This document shows, piece after piece, positions 8,998 through 18,331 of a stretch of DNA of 36,005 bases. The notes beneath the pieces are model-generated. The model was not told the origin of the DNA. It did no database searches and was given only the letters and a program-made list of their open reading frames with translations. Where the stretch lies: assembly GCA_022451885.1 (NCBI GenBank), contig JAKUNN010000001.1, positions 1 through 36,005 on the forward strand. The letters run 5' to 3'. The translations under genes were made by a program, and so were the position numbers. Position 1 is the stretch's first letter; each line of letters begins with the position of its first letter. The DNA comes from Dehalococcoidia bacterium (lineage in GTDB: Bacteria; Chloroflexota; Dehalococcoidia; Tepidiformales; Tepidiformaceae).

Positions 8998-11427
8998 ATG
9001 CTCGACAATAGGGACCGAATTATACGTGCCACGCTTGATGGTAAAAGACCCTCACGAGAAGAAGCTTTGAGTTTAGCCGGTTTTAGTGAACTTCCAGTCC
9101 TACTTGAGACTGCTTCACAATTACGAGATCATGGACATGGCAACCTTATCTCCTACTCTAAAAATGTTTTTATCCCTTTAACAAAACTGTGTAGGGATGT
9201 ATGTCACTATTGCACTTTTGCTCAACCACCTAAAAAAGGCGAACGTGCCTATTTAACGTTAGATGAAATGTTAGATATCGCTCGTGCTGGTGCAGATACT
9301 GGTTGTACAGAAGCTCTTTTTACACTTGGCGATAAACCGGAACTGCGGTACACAGTTGCAAAAGAAGAGCTTGCATCACTAGGGCACAACACAACTTTGG
9401 AATATCTCCATGAAGCAGCGAACTTAGTTGCCAAAGAAACAGGTTTATTACCACACGTAAACCCTGGTGTTATGACAGCCACAGATATTAAAAACCTCCG
9501 AGAAGTTTCTGTTTCTCAGGGAATCATGCTTGAAAGTATTTCGGGTCGACTTATGGAAAAAGGAGGCGTGCATTTTGGTTCCCCAGATAAGGAACCAACT
9601 GCTCGTCTAGAAACCATCCAGCTTGCAGGAAAAGAAAAAGTCCCTTTCACCTCAGGTATCCTGATAGGAATAGGAGAGACACGATTAGAACGAATCGAAT
9701 CCCTGCTAGCTCTACGTGATCTACAAGACGAATATGGACACATACAAGAATTAATCATTCAAAATTTCCGAGCAAAGCAAGGAACAAAGATGGAAAACTC
9801 ACCCGAACCATCTTTTGACGACCTTCTCTGGACATTAGCTATGACACGTATTTTGTTTGGGCCGGAAATGGACGTACAAGCACCACCTAATTTAACTCCT
9901 GATTCTTACAAAAAACTTCTTGATGCAGGGCTCAGTGATTGGGGGGGAGTATCTCCAGTTACCTTAGATCATGTAAATCCAGAAGCACCATGGCCTGAAA
10001 TAGAAAAATTGTCGGAAGAAACAGCATCGGCAGGTAAAGATTTAGTTGAACGACTAGCTATTTATCCTGAGTACGCAAAAAATCCCAAAACCTGGCTAAG
10101 TCCACAAATGAGTACTGCGACAATGCAAAGTATGGATACCGAGGGATTCGCAAGAGATGGTAACTGGTCACCTGGTGATAATGAAATCGAACCCCCTGTG
10201 GTAACAATCAGTACCAATGACGATAACCATAATTTAATCACAAATTCTATCCGAGAGATTGTGGGTAAAGCACGTACTGGCATCGAATTAACTGAACAAG
10301 AAATAGTAAGCCTATTCAAGGTTCGAGGTAAGGAGTTTACCTACGTTTGTGACGCTGCCAACCAGCTACGTGAAGAAGTGTCCGGCAACACCATACGCTA
10401 CGTGGTAAACCGCAACATTAATTATACAAATATCTGTTACTTCAAATGCCAATTCTGCGCATTCTCAAAAGGTAAGCTAAGTGAGAATTTAAGGGGAAAA
10501 CCTTATGATTTAGGGTTGGACGAAGTTGTTAGAAGAGCAAGAGAGGCCTGGGAAAGAGGTGCGACTGAAGCATGCATGCAAGGTGGTATTCATCCTGACT
10601 ATACAGGTGAAACTTATCTAGAGATCTGCAAAGCAATTAAGAAAGAACTACCTGAAATTCATTTACATGCCTTTTCTCCTTTAGAAGTCTGGCAAGGTGC
10701 AGAAACTCTTAAAATCTCCGTTCCTGAATTTTTGAACCAATTAAAACAAGCTGGATTAGGTACGTTACCTGGAACTGCAGCAGAAATACTGGATGACGAA
10801 GTACGAGCAGACCTCTGTCCCGATAAAATTAATACCTCCCAGTGGCTCTCTGTTATCGAGGATGCCCATAGAGAAGGCTTCACGACAACATCTACAATTA
10901 TGTATGGCCATATGGAAAAATCCCTTTCGTGGGCAAAACACCTTCTGCACTTAAGACACCTTCAAGAAAGAACAGGCGGGATCACAGAATTTGTCCCCTT
11001 ACCGTTTGTTCATATGGAGGCACCTATTTATCTCAAAGGACGTGCACGAAAAGGGCCAACATTTCGTGAAGCTATCCTGATGCATGCAGTATCCAGATTA
11101 GTCCTGAACCCTGTTATTACAAACATACAAGTATCTTGGGTGAAAATGGGGGAACTTGGCAGTAGTGCATGTCTACAAGCAGGTGCCAATGATCTTGGCG
11201 GCACTTTGATGAATGAAAGTATTAGTAGGGCAGCTGGTGCAAGTTTTGGTCAGGAAATGAGTCCGGAACAAATGGATAAATTAATTAGTGGCCTTGGACG
11301 AACACCTCAACAAAGAAATACTGTTTATGGAACACCTAATGATGAACGTACAAATAAATCCTACTCTGCTCCTGAATTGGAACCAATAGTTTTACAAACC
11401 GCGCAGTCGTACTCAAAAAAACGCTAA
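8998..11427 (+). CDS. fbiC: Bifunctional FO (7,8-didemethyl-8-hydroxy-5-deazariboflavin) synthase, CofG-CofH fusion
   Basis: Two radical-SAM CxxxCxxC motifs: CRDVCHYC (N-terminal, CofG-like) and CYFKCQFC (C-terminal, CofH-like); ATG 8998 preceded by AGGGAG; track start is TTG 8938. Confidence 0.93.
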   Translation: MLDNRDRIIRATLDGKRPSREEALSLAGFSELPVLLETASQLRDHGHGNLISYSKNVFIPLTKLCRDVCHYCTFAQPPKKGERAYLTLDEMLDIARAGADTGCTEALFTLGDKPELRYTVAKEELASLGHNTTLEYLHEAANLVAKETGLLPHVNPGVMTATDIKNLREVSVSQGIMLESISGRLMEKGGVHFGSPDKEPTARLETIQLAGKEKVPFTSGILIGIGETRLERIESLLALRDLQDEYGHIQELIIQNFRAKQGTKMENSPEPSFDDLLWTLAMTRILFGPEMDVQAPPNLTPDSYKKLLDAGLSDWGGVSPVTLDHVNPEAPWPEIEKLSEETASAGKDLVERLAIYPEYAKNPKTWLSPQMSTATMQSMDTEGFARDGNWSPGDNEIEPPVVTISTNDDNHNLITNSIREIVGKARTGIELTEQEIVSLFKVRGKEFTYVCDAANQLREEVSGNTIRYVVNRNINYTNICYFKCQFCAFSKGKLSENLRGKPYDLGLDEVVRRAREAWERGATEACMQGGIHPDYTGETYLEICKAIKKELPEIHLHAFSPLEVWQGAETLKISVPEFLNQLKQAGLGTLPGTAAEILDDEVRADLCPDKINTSQWLSVIEDAHREGFTTTSTIMYGHMEKSLSWAKHLLHLRHLQERTGGITEFVPLPFVHMEAPIYLKGRARKGPTFREAILMHAVSRLVLNPVITNIQVSWVKMGELGSSACLQAGANDLGGTLMNESISRAAGASFGQEMSPEQMDKLISGLGRTPQQRNTVYGTPNDERTNKSYSAPELEPIVLQTAQSYSKKR

Positions 11428-11494
11428 CTACTTGTTCTCAATTCCTAAAATTTCAACACCAGCTTATACTTACTATGAAAGGTTATAGATTGAT

Positions 11495-11848
11495 ATGGCA
11501 GATAAAGACCCGAGAGAACCATTTACACGTATTTCCGTAAGCGAAGCTAAGGAAAAATTAGAGACACATCAAGCAGTAATGATTGATGTAAGAGACCCTC
11601 ATGAATATGCAGAAGTACATGCATCGGGTGTTCTTCTAGTTCCTGTCAATTCGGTTATGGGCGAATTATCGCAAATTCGTGACTTTGCAGGTGAAAAGCA
11701 GGAAGTACTCTTTATTTGCAAAATGGGAGGACGTAGTGCTTTAGCTGCCGAATATGCAACTGCTGCTGGACTCGAAGAGTATGAGCTTTTCAACGTTGAA
11801 GGCGGCACTGAAGCCTGGGAACAGGCCGGATACCCAACTGGAGATTAA
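11495..11848 (+). CDS. Rhodanese-like domain protein
   Basis: MIDVRDPHEYAEVHASGV and active-site loop CKMGGRS. Confidence 0.92.
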   Translation: MADKDPREPFTRISVSEAKEKLETHQAVMIDVRDPHEYAEVHASGVLLVPVNSVMGELSQIRDFAGEKQEVLFICKMGGRSALAAEYATAAGLEEYELFNVEGGTEAWEQAGYPTGD

Positions 11849-11901
11849 TCGCGGTTAAAAAAGAACACACTCTAGAACTAAAAGCCGGTCCCTTTCGCGT
11901 A

Positions 11902-12675
11902 TTGGAATGGGAAGGCAAGAAGCCCACGTGCATTTTTCTTCATGGGCTTACAGGAGTATCTGAAGTGTGGAATCAGACTGTAGATGCACTAGGGAAAAAT
12001 AAACCTACTTCCCTAGCGTATGACCAACGTGGTCACGGTGATAGCCCTTATAAAAAAATAACTTTTCGTGCACAAGACTACTTAGAAGACCTCATTGAAA
12101 TTGTTACATCTAGACCGATGGGTAAAAAAATACATTTAGTTGGGCATTCACTGGGAGGGCGAATAGCTATTTTAGCTGCTGCCCGACATCCAGAATTGTT
12201 TAGCTCGGTAACTGTCGTAGATATCGGGCCAGAAACTTGGAAAGAAAATTGGGAAGAAACTGTAACCTGGCTAGACAGTGCACCAAAAAAATTTAAAAAC
12301 GAAGCGGCAGCATTAAAATTCCTTGAGCCCAATCCTGAAAAAATCAGTAAAGCACGTAAAGAAGTTACACTCGCACGATTTAAACCTGTTAAGGGAGGTG
12401 GATTAGGATGGAGAGGTGACATTGGTGCAATGAAAAAAGCCGTGAAAATTCAACGTTCGAGGGACTATTGGGATTCGTGGAGCTCGATAGAACTACCCAC
12501 CCTTTTGATACGTGGAGAAAAATCAAAGGAATTAAGGGAGGAAGTAGCAATAGAGATGCGCCTTTTAAATCGCAACAGCAAATTTCAACAAATTAACGGT
12601 GTTGGACACAACATTCCCCTGGTTGCGCCAAGACCATTAGCAAAACTTTTATTAGATTTTTGGGCTACAATTTAA
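11902..12675 (+). CDS. Alpha/beta hydrolase (true start probably upstream of the TTG)
   Basis: IFLHGLTGVSEVW, YDQRGHGDSP, nucleophile elbow GHSLGGR, catalytic His GVGHNIP; coding-like peptide LELKAGPFRV continues upstream in frame. Confidence 0.9.
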   Translation: MEWEGKKPTCIFLHGLTGVSEVWNQTVDALGKNKPTSLAYDQRGHGDSPYKKITFRAQDYLEDLIEIVTSRPMGKKIHLVGHSLGGRIAILAAARHPELFSSVTVVDIGPETWKENWEETVTWLDSAPKKFKNEAAALKFLEPNPEKISKARKEVTLARFKPVKGGGLGWRGDIGAMKKAVKIQRSRDYWDSWSSIELPTLLIRGEKSKELREEVAIEMRLLNRNSKFQQINGVGHNIPLVAPRPLAKLLLDFWATI

Positions 12676-12768
12676 ACGGTATCGATTTGATGCCGAGTTA
12701 CGGACATGGTAGCCTCAAACAACACAAGTGTTCCAATCTAAAACTTTTAACTTCTGGAGTTTAGCCCA

Positions 12769-14478
12769 ATGAGCGATAGTCCGGATTCTGGTTCAACAGA
12801 CACCGCCGTTCTCGATAGCGTACTTAGTAGCCTAAGTAATGCACGTGATTTTGATGAGGAAGGCATTGATCCCGAAGCTTCCAATGATGAATCCAATGAT
12901 GATAAAACCGAAGCTACTGCAACACTAGAGGAGGAAGAGGAGGAGGAGGAAGAAGAAGAAGAAGCAGCTATCGCCGCGATCATCACAGATGAGTCCGAAG
13001 GTATTGATGATCCAGTACGAATGTACCTACGTGAAATAGGAAAAGTCTACCTGTTAACTGCTGAGGATGAGAAAACGCTCTCTCGTCAACGAGAAGAATA
13101 TATTTATCTTCAAGAAGAGATTATTGAGCCGTATGAAAACTCATACAACCACAAGCCTTCAGCCGCACGAATGGCTGTTATTCTTTTAGAAAACTGGGCA
13201 TCTTTACAAGTGGTATATGAACGTTCCCTAAATTTTATCGACCGATGGGAGCACTGGATTGCTAATAATGGGCCTATCCCTGGATTTGAAGGAACCTGGC
13301 CTGACGATCTCCCTGATGTCCCAGTCTGGAGAAACAAAGAAGAGAAATTAGTAAAAATGTCTCAAAAAGGAGATGATTTCTCAATCTCGGGTATCCTCCG
13401 AAGCAAGCAATTTCAAGGCCTAATTCATGGAAAAGTAGACTCTGATGACCCAAAAAAGGCAATGCGCGATCTAGGAAAAATTAACCCATGGCTAACTTGG
13501 CATCTTGGGAAGAAAATTAAACTGGAAGCAGAAGAGATTCATGAAGCAATTGTTGAGATTTCGATTGTTACGCATATTTTGAATCCAGAGTTAATAGAGG
13601 CAATGGCAGCAGAAGCAGATGATGGAGAAACAAGTTTACTGCCACCCTGCGAGGGACTTCAGGAAATGATTACCCCGCTTGAAGAACGTTTGCAATATCA
13701 CTTTGACGACATAAAACATCGAGGAATAGCCGCTGAACAGCGTCTAACTGAAGCGAATTTACGACTTGTTGTTTCAGTTGCAAAAAAATATATCGGGCGT
13801 GGTATGGCAATGTTGGACTTAATACAAGAAGGTAACATCGGCCTTATAAGAGCAGTGGAAAAGTTCAATTACAGAAAAGGGTTTAAATTTTCCACTTATG
13901 CAACCTGGTGGATACGCCAAGCAATCACAAGAGCCATAGCTGATCAAGCTCGAACAATACGCATACCTGTACATATGGTTGAAACAATTAACAAACTTGT
14001 TCGAATCAGTAGACGCTTAGTTCAAGAGTTTGGACGGGAACCAACAAGTGAAGAAATTGCCGAAGGTATGCGTGAAAGTAGTAAACCAGATACACAAGGC
14101 CAATACTCACCAGAGAGGATCCGTGAAATCCAAAAGGTTTCGCAAGACCCGGTTTCACTTGAGACTCCGATTGGAGAAGAGGAGGATAGTCACCTTGGCG
14201 ATTTTATACCCGATGACACAGCAGTCTCCCCTGCAAACGCGGCTAGTCAACAGTTACTGCGTGAGCAAGTTGAAGATGTCCTCGCAACCTTAACTAGTCG
14301 GGAACGTCGTGTCTTAGAGTTGCGATTTGGCTTAGAAGATGGACGTAGCCGCACTCTTGAAGAAGTTGGTAAAGAATTTGGTGTGACACGAGAACGCATC
14401 CGGCAAATTGAAGCAAAGGCATTACGAAAACTACGTCACCCTAGTCGTAGTCGTAAGCTACGTGACTATTTGGAATAA
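12769..14478 (+). CDS. rpoD: Primary sigma-70 family RNA polymerase sigma factor
   Basis: Region 1.2 [18 protein letters not shown]; region 2 [62 protein letters not shown]; region 4 [32 protein letters not shown]. Confidence 0.97.
   Translation: MSDSPDSGSTDTAVLDSVLSSLSNARDFDEEGIDPEASNDESNDDKTEATATLEEEEEEEEEEEEAAIAAIITDESEGIDDPVRMYLREIGKVYLLTAEDEKTLSRQREEYIYLQEEIIEPYENSYNHKPSAARMAVILLENWASLQVVYERSLNFIDRWEHWIANNGPIPGFEGTWPDDLPDVPVWRNKEEKLVKMSQKGDDFSISGILRSKQFQGLIHGKVDSDDPKKAMRDLGKINPWLTWHLGKKIKLEAEEIHEAIVEISIVTHILNPELIEAMAAEADDGETSLLPPCEGLQEMITPLEERLQYHFDDIKHRGIAAEQRLTEANLRLVVSVAKKYIGRGMAMLDLIQEGNIGLIRAVEKFNYRKGFKFSTYATWWIRQAITRAIADQARTIRIPVHMVETINKLVRISRRLVQEFGREPTSEEIAEGMRESSKPDTQGQYSPERIREIQKVSQDPVSLETPIGEEEDSHLGDFIPDDTAVSPANAASQQLLREQVEDVLATLTSRERRVLELRFGLEDGRSRTLEEVGKEFGVTRERIRQIEAKALRKLRHPSRSRKLRDYLE
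12928..12963 (+). repeat. GAG/GAA trinucleotide tract encoding 12 consecutive Glu in RpoD N-terminus
   Basis: Uninterrupted purine tract read directly: gag gag gaa gag gag gag gag gaa gaa gaa gaa gaa. Confidence 0.95.
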
Positions 14479-14498
14479 CACCGGACGAACGACGCTAA

Positions 14499-15029
14499 TT
14501 GGAACCGATAATTAACAAAACTGAAAATATCTATACAGGGAAAGTCATACAAGTTGATTTAGAAAAATTCCGTACTACAAACGGTATCGAAATACAGCGC
14601 GAAGTAATACATCATCCTGGGGCAGTCTGCATGCTAGCCCTAAATAAAGACCAGAAAATTTATCTGGTTGAACAATTCAGGGCACCAATGAAGAAAAAAC
14701 TTCTTGAATTGCCAGCAGGAACGCTTGAACCCGAAGAAAACCCGGAAGAAACGGCAATACGGGAACTACAAGAAGAAATAGGGATGAAACCAAATAACAT
14801 AGTCTTGATGGGAGGATTTTATGTTGCTCCCGGTTATTGTGATGAGTTTGTACATCTTTTCACATGTACAGACCTAGAACCTTCGAAATTGGAAGGGGAT
14901 GTTGATGAAGATATCAAAGTTATAAAAATGTCACTGTCTGAAGCAATCCAAGCGATCCAACAAGGCATAATTGTTGATGCAAAAACGATCTGTGGCATTC
15001 TGATGTGGTCCGCACAGAGTAGCCAATAA
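14499..15029 (+). CDS. NUDIX hydrolase, ADP-ribose pyrophosphatase-like
   Basis: Nudix box GTLEPEENPEETAIRELQEEIGM. Confidence 0.92.
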   Translation: MEPIINKTENIYTGKVIQVDLEKFRTTNGIEIQREVIHHPGAVCMLALNKDQKIYLVEQFRAPMKKKLLELPAGTLEPEENPEETAIRELQEEIGMKPNNIVLMGGFYVAPGYCDEFVHLFTCTDLEPSKLEGDVDEDIKVIKMSLSEAIQAIQQGIIVDAKTICGILMWSAQSSQ

Positions 15030-15047
15030 CAAAGCCATCCTGCTCAA

Positions 15048-15326
15048 TTAATTTTCAGATGAACTGAAAATACGTTGTTTTTCTATGTTCGATACACGAG
15101 CATCCAGGCTTCTTAATGTATATCGGATTACTGCCATCGAAAAAAAGAAGTCGAACCAAAGAAAAACCGCTCCAAAAATTAAGAAAAAATCACGGACCAG
15201 AAGATTGTTAACCAAAAATGCTACTAATAAAAAAGCTAGTCCAGCACCAGAAAGAAGCGAAGGCACCACAATAAGCGCAATTACACTCCCGGCACCCGGC
15301 CTATTTGATTCAATTTCTTGAGACAT
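15048..15326 (-). CDS. Small two-TM membrane protein of unknown function
   Basis: 92-aa ORF with two hydrophobic helices; start codon oriented divergently from DUF429 gene; lies between recognised genes. Confidence 0.65.
   Translation of the reverse strand: MSQEIESNRPGAGSVIALIVVPSLLSGAGLAFLLVAFLVNNLLVRDFFLIFGAVFLWFDFFFSMAVIRYTLRSLDARVSNIEKQRIFSSSEN
15051..15071. terminator. Hairpin ATTTTCAG-ATGAA-CTGAAAAT at convergent NUDIX / small TM gene ends
   Basis: 8-bp perfect arms with 5-nt loop, overlapping the 3' coding end of the minus-strand gene. Confidence 0.5.
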
Positions 15327-15502
15327 TTTCCTGTTACCTCTTCACTTGGAAGCTGATGTAGTCATATAGATCGTAGACGATTATTGAATTGGTAGATAGC
15401 AGATTCTTTAAAAAATTAAAGACAGTACTTCTATCACCTAATTGCTCTTTACGCTTCGTAAAATATTGTGCCACGATACTCTTAACGGATTCACAATATT
15501 TC

Positions 15503-16276
15503 ATGACATCATTTGTTGGCTTAGATCTTTCTTGGACAGGTAAATATCCAAGTGGACTTTGTATATTTTCAGGAAATCACAAAAATATAAGTTGTACAAC
15601 TGTCACAACAGAACAACTAACTACATTCGAACTCATGAAATTAATAAACTCTTTGGAAGAAGAGATTATTATTTCCGTAGATGCCCCTCTAGTGACCACT
15701 GAACAACGACAAGCTGAAAAAATTTTAATGCAGCTGTTCGGAAAAGCAAAAGCCCCTGCATATCCAGCAACACCAAAAATATTGGAAAGATTCAATTTTT
15801 GTGAAGGTCCAAAACTTGCCAAATTACTTAAAGAAAATCATTTTGAATTGGACCCGCATAACTTTTTATTAGGATTAGGCAAGAAAAAAGTCGCATTTGA
15901 AACCTATACACACGCTGCACATATACGTCTTTTTGGGCTTACGGAACGAATTCCTTACAAGCGCCGAAAAGGTCGCAATATTAACTTCATAAAAAATGAA
16001 CTTCAGCGATATCAAGATTACATGCAGGAAATACTTACATTGGAAGCCCCTGGAATTTTAACCAATGAGGAAATAGGACTAATTTTAAAAGCTTCGACTG
16101 TAGAAAAAGCAACTGGAACTACACTAAAGCGCATAGAAGATACTTTAGATGGCTTAACATGTGCATTAGTTTCATATCTCTTCTGGCGTGATGGTAACTC
16201 ACACTGGGAAGCCCTAGGATCTTTGCCCGATGGCTGTGTAGTTGTTCCAAAGATAGGAGCTTACACAAGAAAATAA
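15503..16276 (+). CDS. DUF429 family protein (predicted RNase H-like fold)
   Basis: MTSFVGLDLSWTGKYPSGLCIF start and ISVDAPL; C-terminal DTLDGLTCALVSYLFWR; ATG 15503 is a better start than TTG 15389. Confidence 0.75.
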   Translation: MTSFVGLDLSWTGKYPSGLCIFSGNHKNISCTTVTTEQLTTFELMKLINSLEEEIIISVDAPLVTTEQRQAEKILMQLFGKAKAPAYPATPKILERFNFCEGPKLAKLLKENHFELDPHNFLLGLGKKKVAFETYTHAAHIRLFGLTERIPYKRRKGRNINFIKNELQRYQDYMQEILTLEAPGILTNEEIGLILKASTVEKATGTTLKRIEDTLDGLTCALVSYLFWRDGNSHWEALGSLPDGCVVVPKIGAYTRK

Positions 16277-16284
16277 CTGAAGAA

Positions 16285-17988
16285 TTACATTCTCTCTGGT
16301 GCGCTCATACCCAGCAATTGAAGACATCGCGCCAACACACTACGTGCAGTCGACACCAACTTTAATCTAGCTGCAGTAAGTTCAGGGTCATCGGTTAAGA
16401 CCTTCATACTCGGATCACCCAACTGTTTAAACGCATCATTAAATATATGAAAAGCAGTAGCAAAATCAATCGCATATCGCGCTAAATGATGAGGCTCAGA
16501 GGTCTTAGCAACTTGTTCAATTACTTCAGGTAGACGCAACATCTGTCTTATCAGAGCTAACTCATGTGCTTGTTGAAGCAAATTTACATCCCCTTTTAAT
16601 AGTTCACGACCATCTTCTCTAGCTCGTTCCAAAATACTTGCCATACGTGCATGTGCATATTGGATGTAATAAACCGGGTTCTCATTAGATTTTTTCACTG
16701 CAAGCTCAAGATCAAACTCCATCTGTGCATTCGGAGAACGAAGTAAGAAAAAGAAACGCGCAGCATCAGAGCCAACTTCTTCAATTAGTTCATCCAATGT
16801 TATGATTTCGCCACTCCGCTTTGACAATCGAACGATTTCATCTCCGCGTTTAAGAGTCACTAATTGATATAACAAAACTTGCAAATCACACTCATGACCA
16901 ACCACTGCATTTGTAGCAATTTTAAGGCGTTCTACATGGCCATGATGATCAGCTCCCCAAACATCTATTACACGGGAAAAATTTCTTTTAGCAAATTTCT
17001 CGAAATGATAAGCAATGTCACTGGCATAGTATGTAGGTCGGCCATCAGAGCGAATTACGACATTATCTTTGTCCTCACCCAGTTCACTTGATGTAAACCA
17101 CAAAGCATTTTCACGTTCGATTAACTGATTGCTACCACCAAGAATACCTTTGACTTCATCCCAAACACCTTCTTCATAAAGGGTACTTTCACTAAACCAA
17201 GTATCATATTGAACACCAAAAGCTGACAACGTATTCCGTATATACTCAACCATCAAACTTGTACCATGTTCACCAAACTGCACGTCTGGAGGCATTCCCA
17301 ATTCAGCAAGGTATCCTTCACCGTGGTTTTCAACCATCTTTTGGGCAATTTCAATCATGTATTCACCCGGATAGCCATTCTCTGGCAAAGCAACATCCCG
17401 TCCTAGAATTTGTTGGTATCGAGCGTACAAAGTTTCTACAAAAGCAGCTGACTGAGAACCTGCATCATTAATGTAATACTCACGACTAACGTCATAACCT
17501 GCAGCAGTAAGCACTGCAGCCAGGGTATCTCCTATCGCTGCCCCACGACCATTCCCCACGTGCAAAGGTCCAGTGGGATTTGCTGACACAAATTCAATTT
17601 GTATTTTTGAACCTTGACCCAAATTTAAATCTGCCCAGTTCTCTCCTTTTTCACTTATAACTTCAACCTGTTCCTGTAGCCACGTAGTAGTAAGACGAAA
17701 ATTTAAAAAACCAGGATTACTTACTTCAGGAGCGAAAATAATAGGATCTTCCGCAAAGGTATTTACAATAATTTCAGCGATTTCCATTGGTTTCTTGCCA
17801 GCTGAACGTGCAAATCTTAACGGTAATGAAGTTGCATAATCTCCGTGCTCAGTTTCCTTAGGACGTTCAATATCAGGTTCAGGGAACGGAATATCTGGTA
17901 ATAAGCCATCTGCAATAGCCAAATCCACAGCAGAAGTAACCAAATCTGCTATATGGTCACGAATCATAAAATCATCAAACTCAGACAT
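16285..17988 (-). CDS. argS: Arginyl-tRNA synthetase
   Basis: EFVSANPTGPLHVGNGRGAAIGD (HIGH-type), KRSGEIITLDELIEEVG, anticodon-binding C-terminus ending LQLLGMSAPERM. Confidence 0.96.
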   Translation of the reverse strand: MSEFDDFMIRDHIADLVTSAVDLAIADGLLPDIPFPEPDIERPKETEHGDYATSLPLRFARSAGKKPMEIAEIIVNTFAEDPIIFAPEVSNPGFLNFRLTTTWLQEQVEVISEKGENWADLNLGQGSKIQIEFVSANPTGPLHVGNGRGAAIGDTLAAVLTAAGYDVSREYYINDAGSQSAAFVETLYARYQQILGRDVALPENGYPGEYMIEIAQKMVENHGEGYLAELGMPPDVQFGEHGTSLMVEYIRNTLSAFGVQYDTWFSESTLYEEGVWDEVKGILGGSNQLIERENALWFTSSELGEDKDNVVIRSDGRPTYYASDIAYHFEKFAKRNFSRVIDVWGADHHGHVERLKIATNAVVGHECDLQVLLYQLVTLKRGDEIVRLSKRSGEIITLDELIEEVGSDAARFFFLLRSPNAQMEFDLELAVKKSNENPVYYIQYAHARMASILERAREDGRELLKGDVNLLQQAHELALIRQMLRLPEVIEQVAKTSEPHHLARYAIDFATAFHIFNDAFKQLGDPSMKVLTDDPELTAARLKLVSTARSVLARCLQLLGMSAPERM

Positions 17989-18154
17989 TAGTACCTATTT
18001 AGACAAGATTTCGAAATGAAAAGCTTATATTAACACTCGACAAAGTTTCGAAGTTAGGTGAATTGTAGGGCCCTAGCTAGCCTCTTGGCAAAAAATTAAT
18101 ACAGGTCAAAAACACAACAGATCTCCTATACTGGTGCAAGCACGGAAAAATCCC

Positions 18155-18319
18155 ATGAAATTGATAACACTCACTTTAAATACCTGCCGCACAATTATCT
18201 CGATCGTTCTCGGTATTTTGGGACTGTTAAGTACAATAATCGGTGCCGGGATACTTCTGCTATTTGAACTAGTAGAAGCATTTCTGAAAAAATTAGTGCA
18301 TAAATTTTTTCAGAAATAA
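18155..18319 (+). CDS. Tiny single-TM protein with basic amphipathic C-terminus (54 aa)
   Basis: MKLITLTLNTCRTIISIVLGILGLLSTIIGAGILLLFELVEAFLKKLVHKFFQK; track starts at GTG 18134, but a -10-like TATACT at 18127-18132 favours ATG 18155. Confidence 0.6.
   Translation: MKLITLTLNTCRTIISIVLGILGLLSTIIGAGILLLFELVEAFLKKLVHKFFQK
18280..18317. repeat. Perfect 15-bp inverted repeat, 8-nt loop, inside the 3' end of the tiny TM gene
   Basis: ATTTCTGAAAAAATT (18280-18294) / AGTGCATA / AATTTTTTCAGAAAT (18303-18317), exact reverse complements. Confidence 0.9.
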
Positions 18320-18331
18320 CACTTGTGTTAA

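Noticed and set aside
12747-12986. Minus-strand 79-aa ORF with a poly-Ser stretch
   Set aside because: It is the antisense reading of the rpoD Glu tract; no SD or plausible protein character.
15389-15502. N-terminal extension of the DUF429 ORF from TTG 15389
   Set aside because: The family-like sequence begins at MTSFVGLDLSW (ATG 15503); the upstream segment is likely non-coding.
16281-16293. AGAAT-TAC-ATTCT mini-hairpin at the DUF429/argS convergent junction
   Set aside because: Only 5-bp AT-rich arms; expected by chance, so not counted as a terminator.
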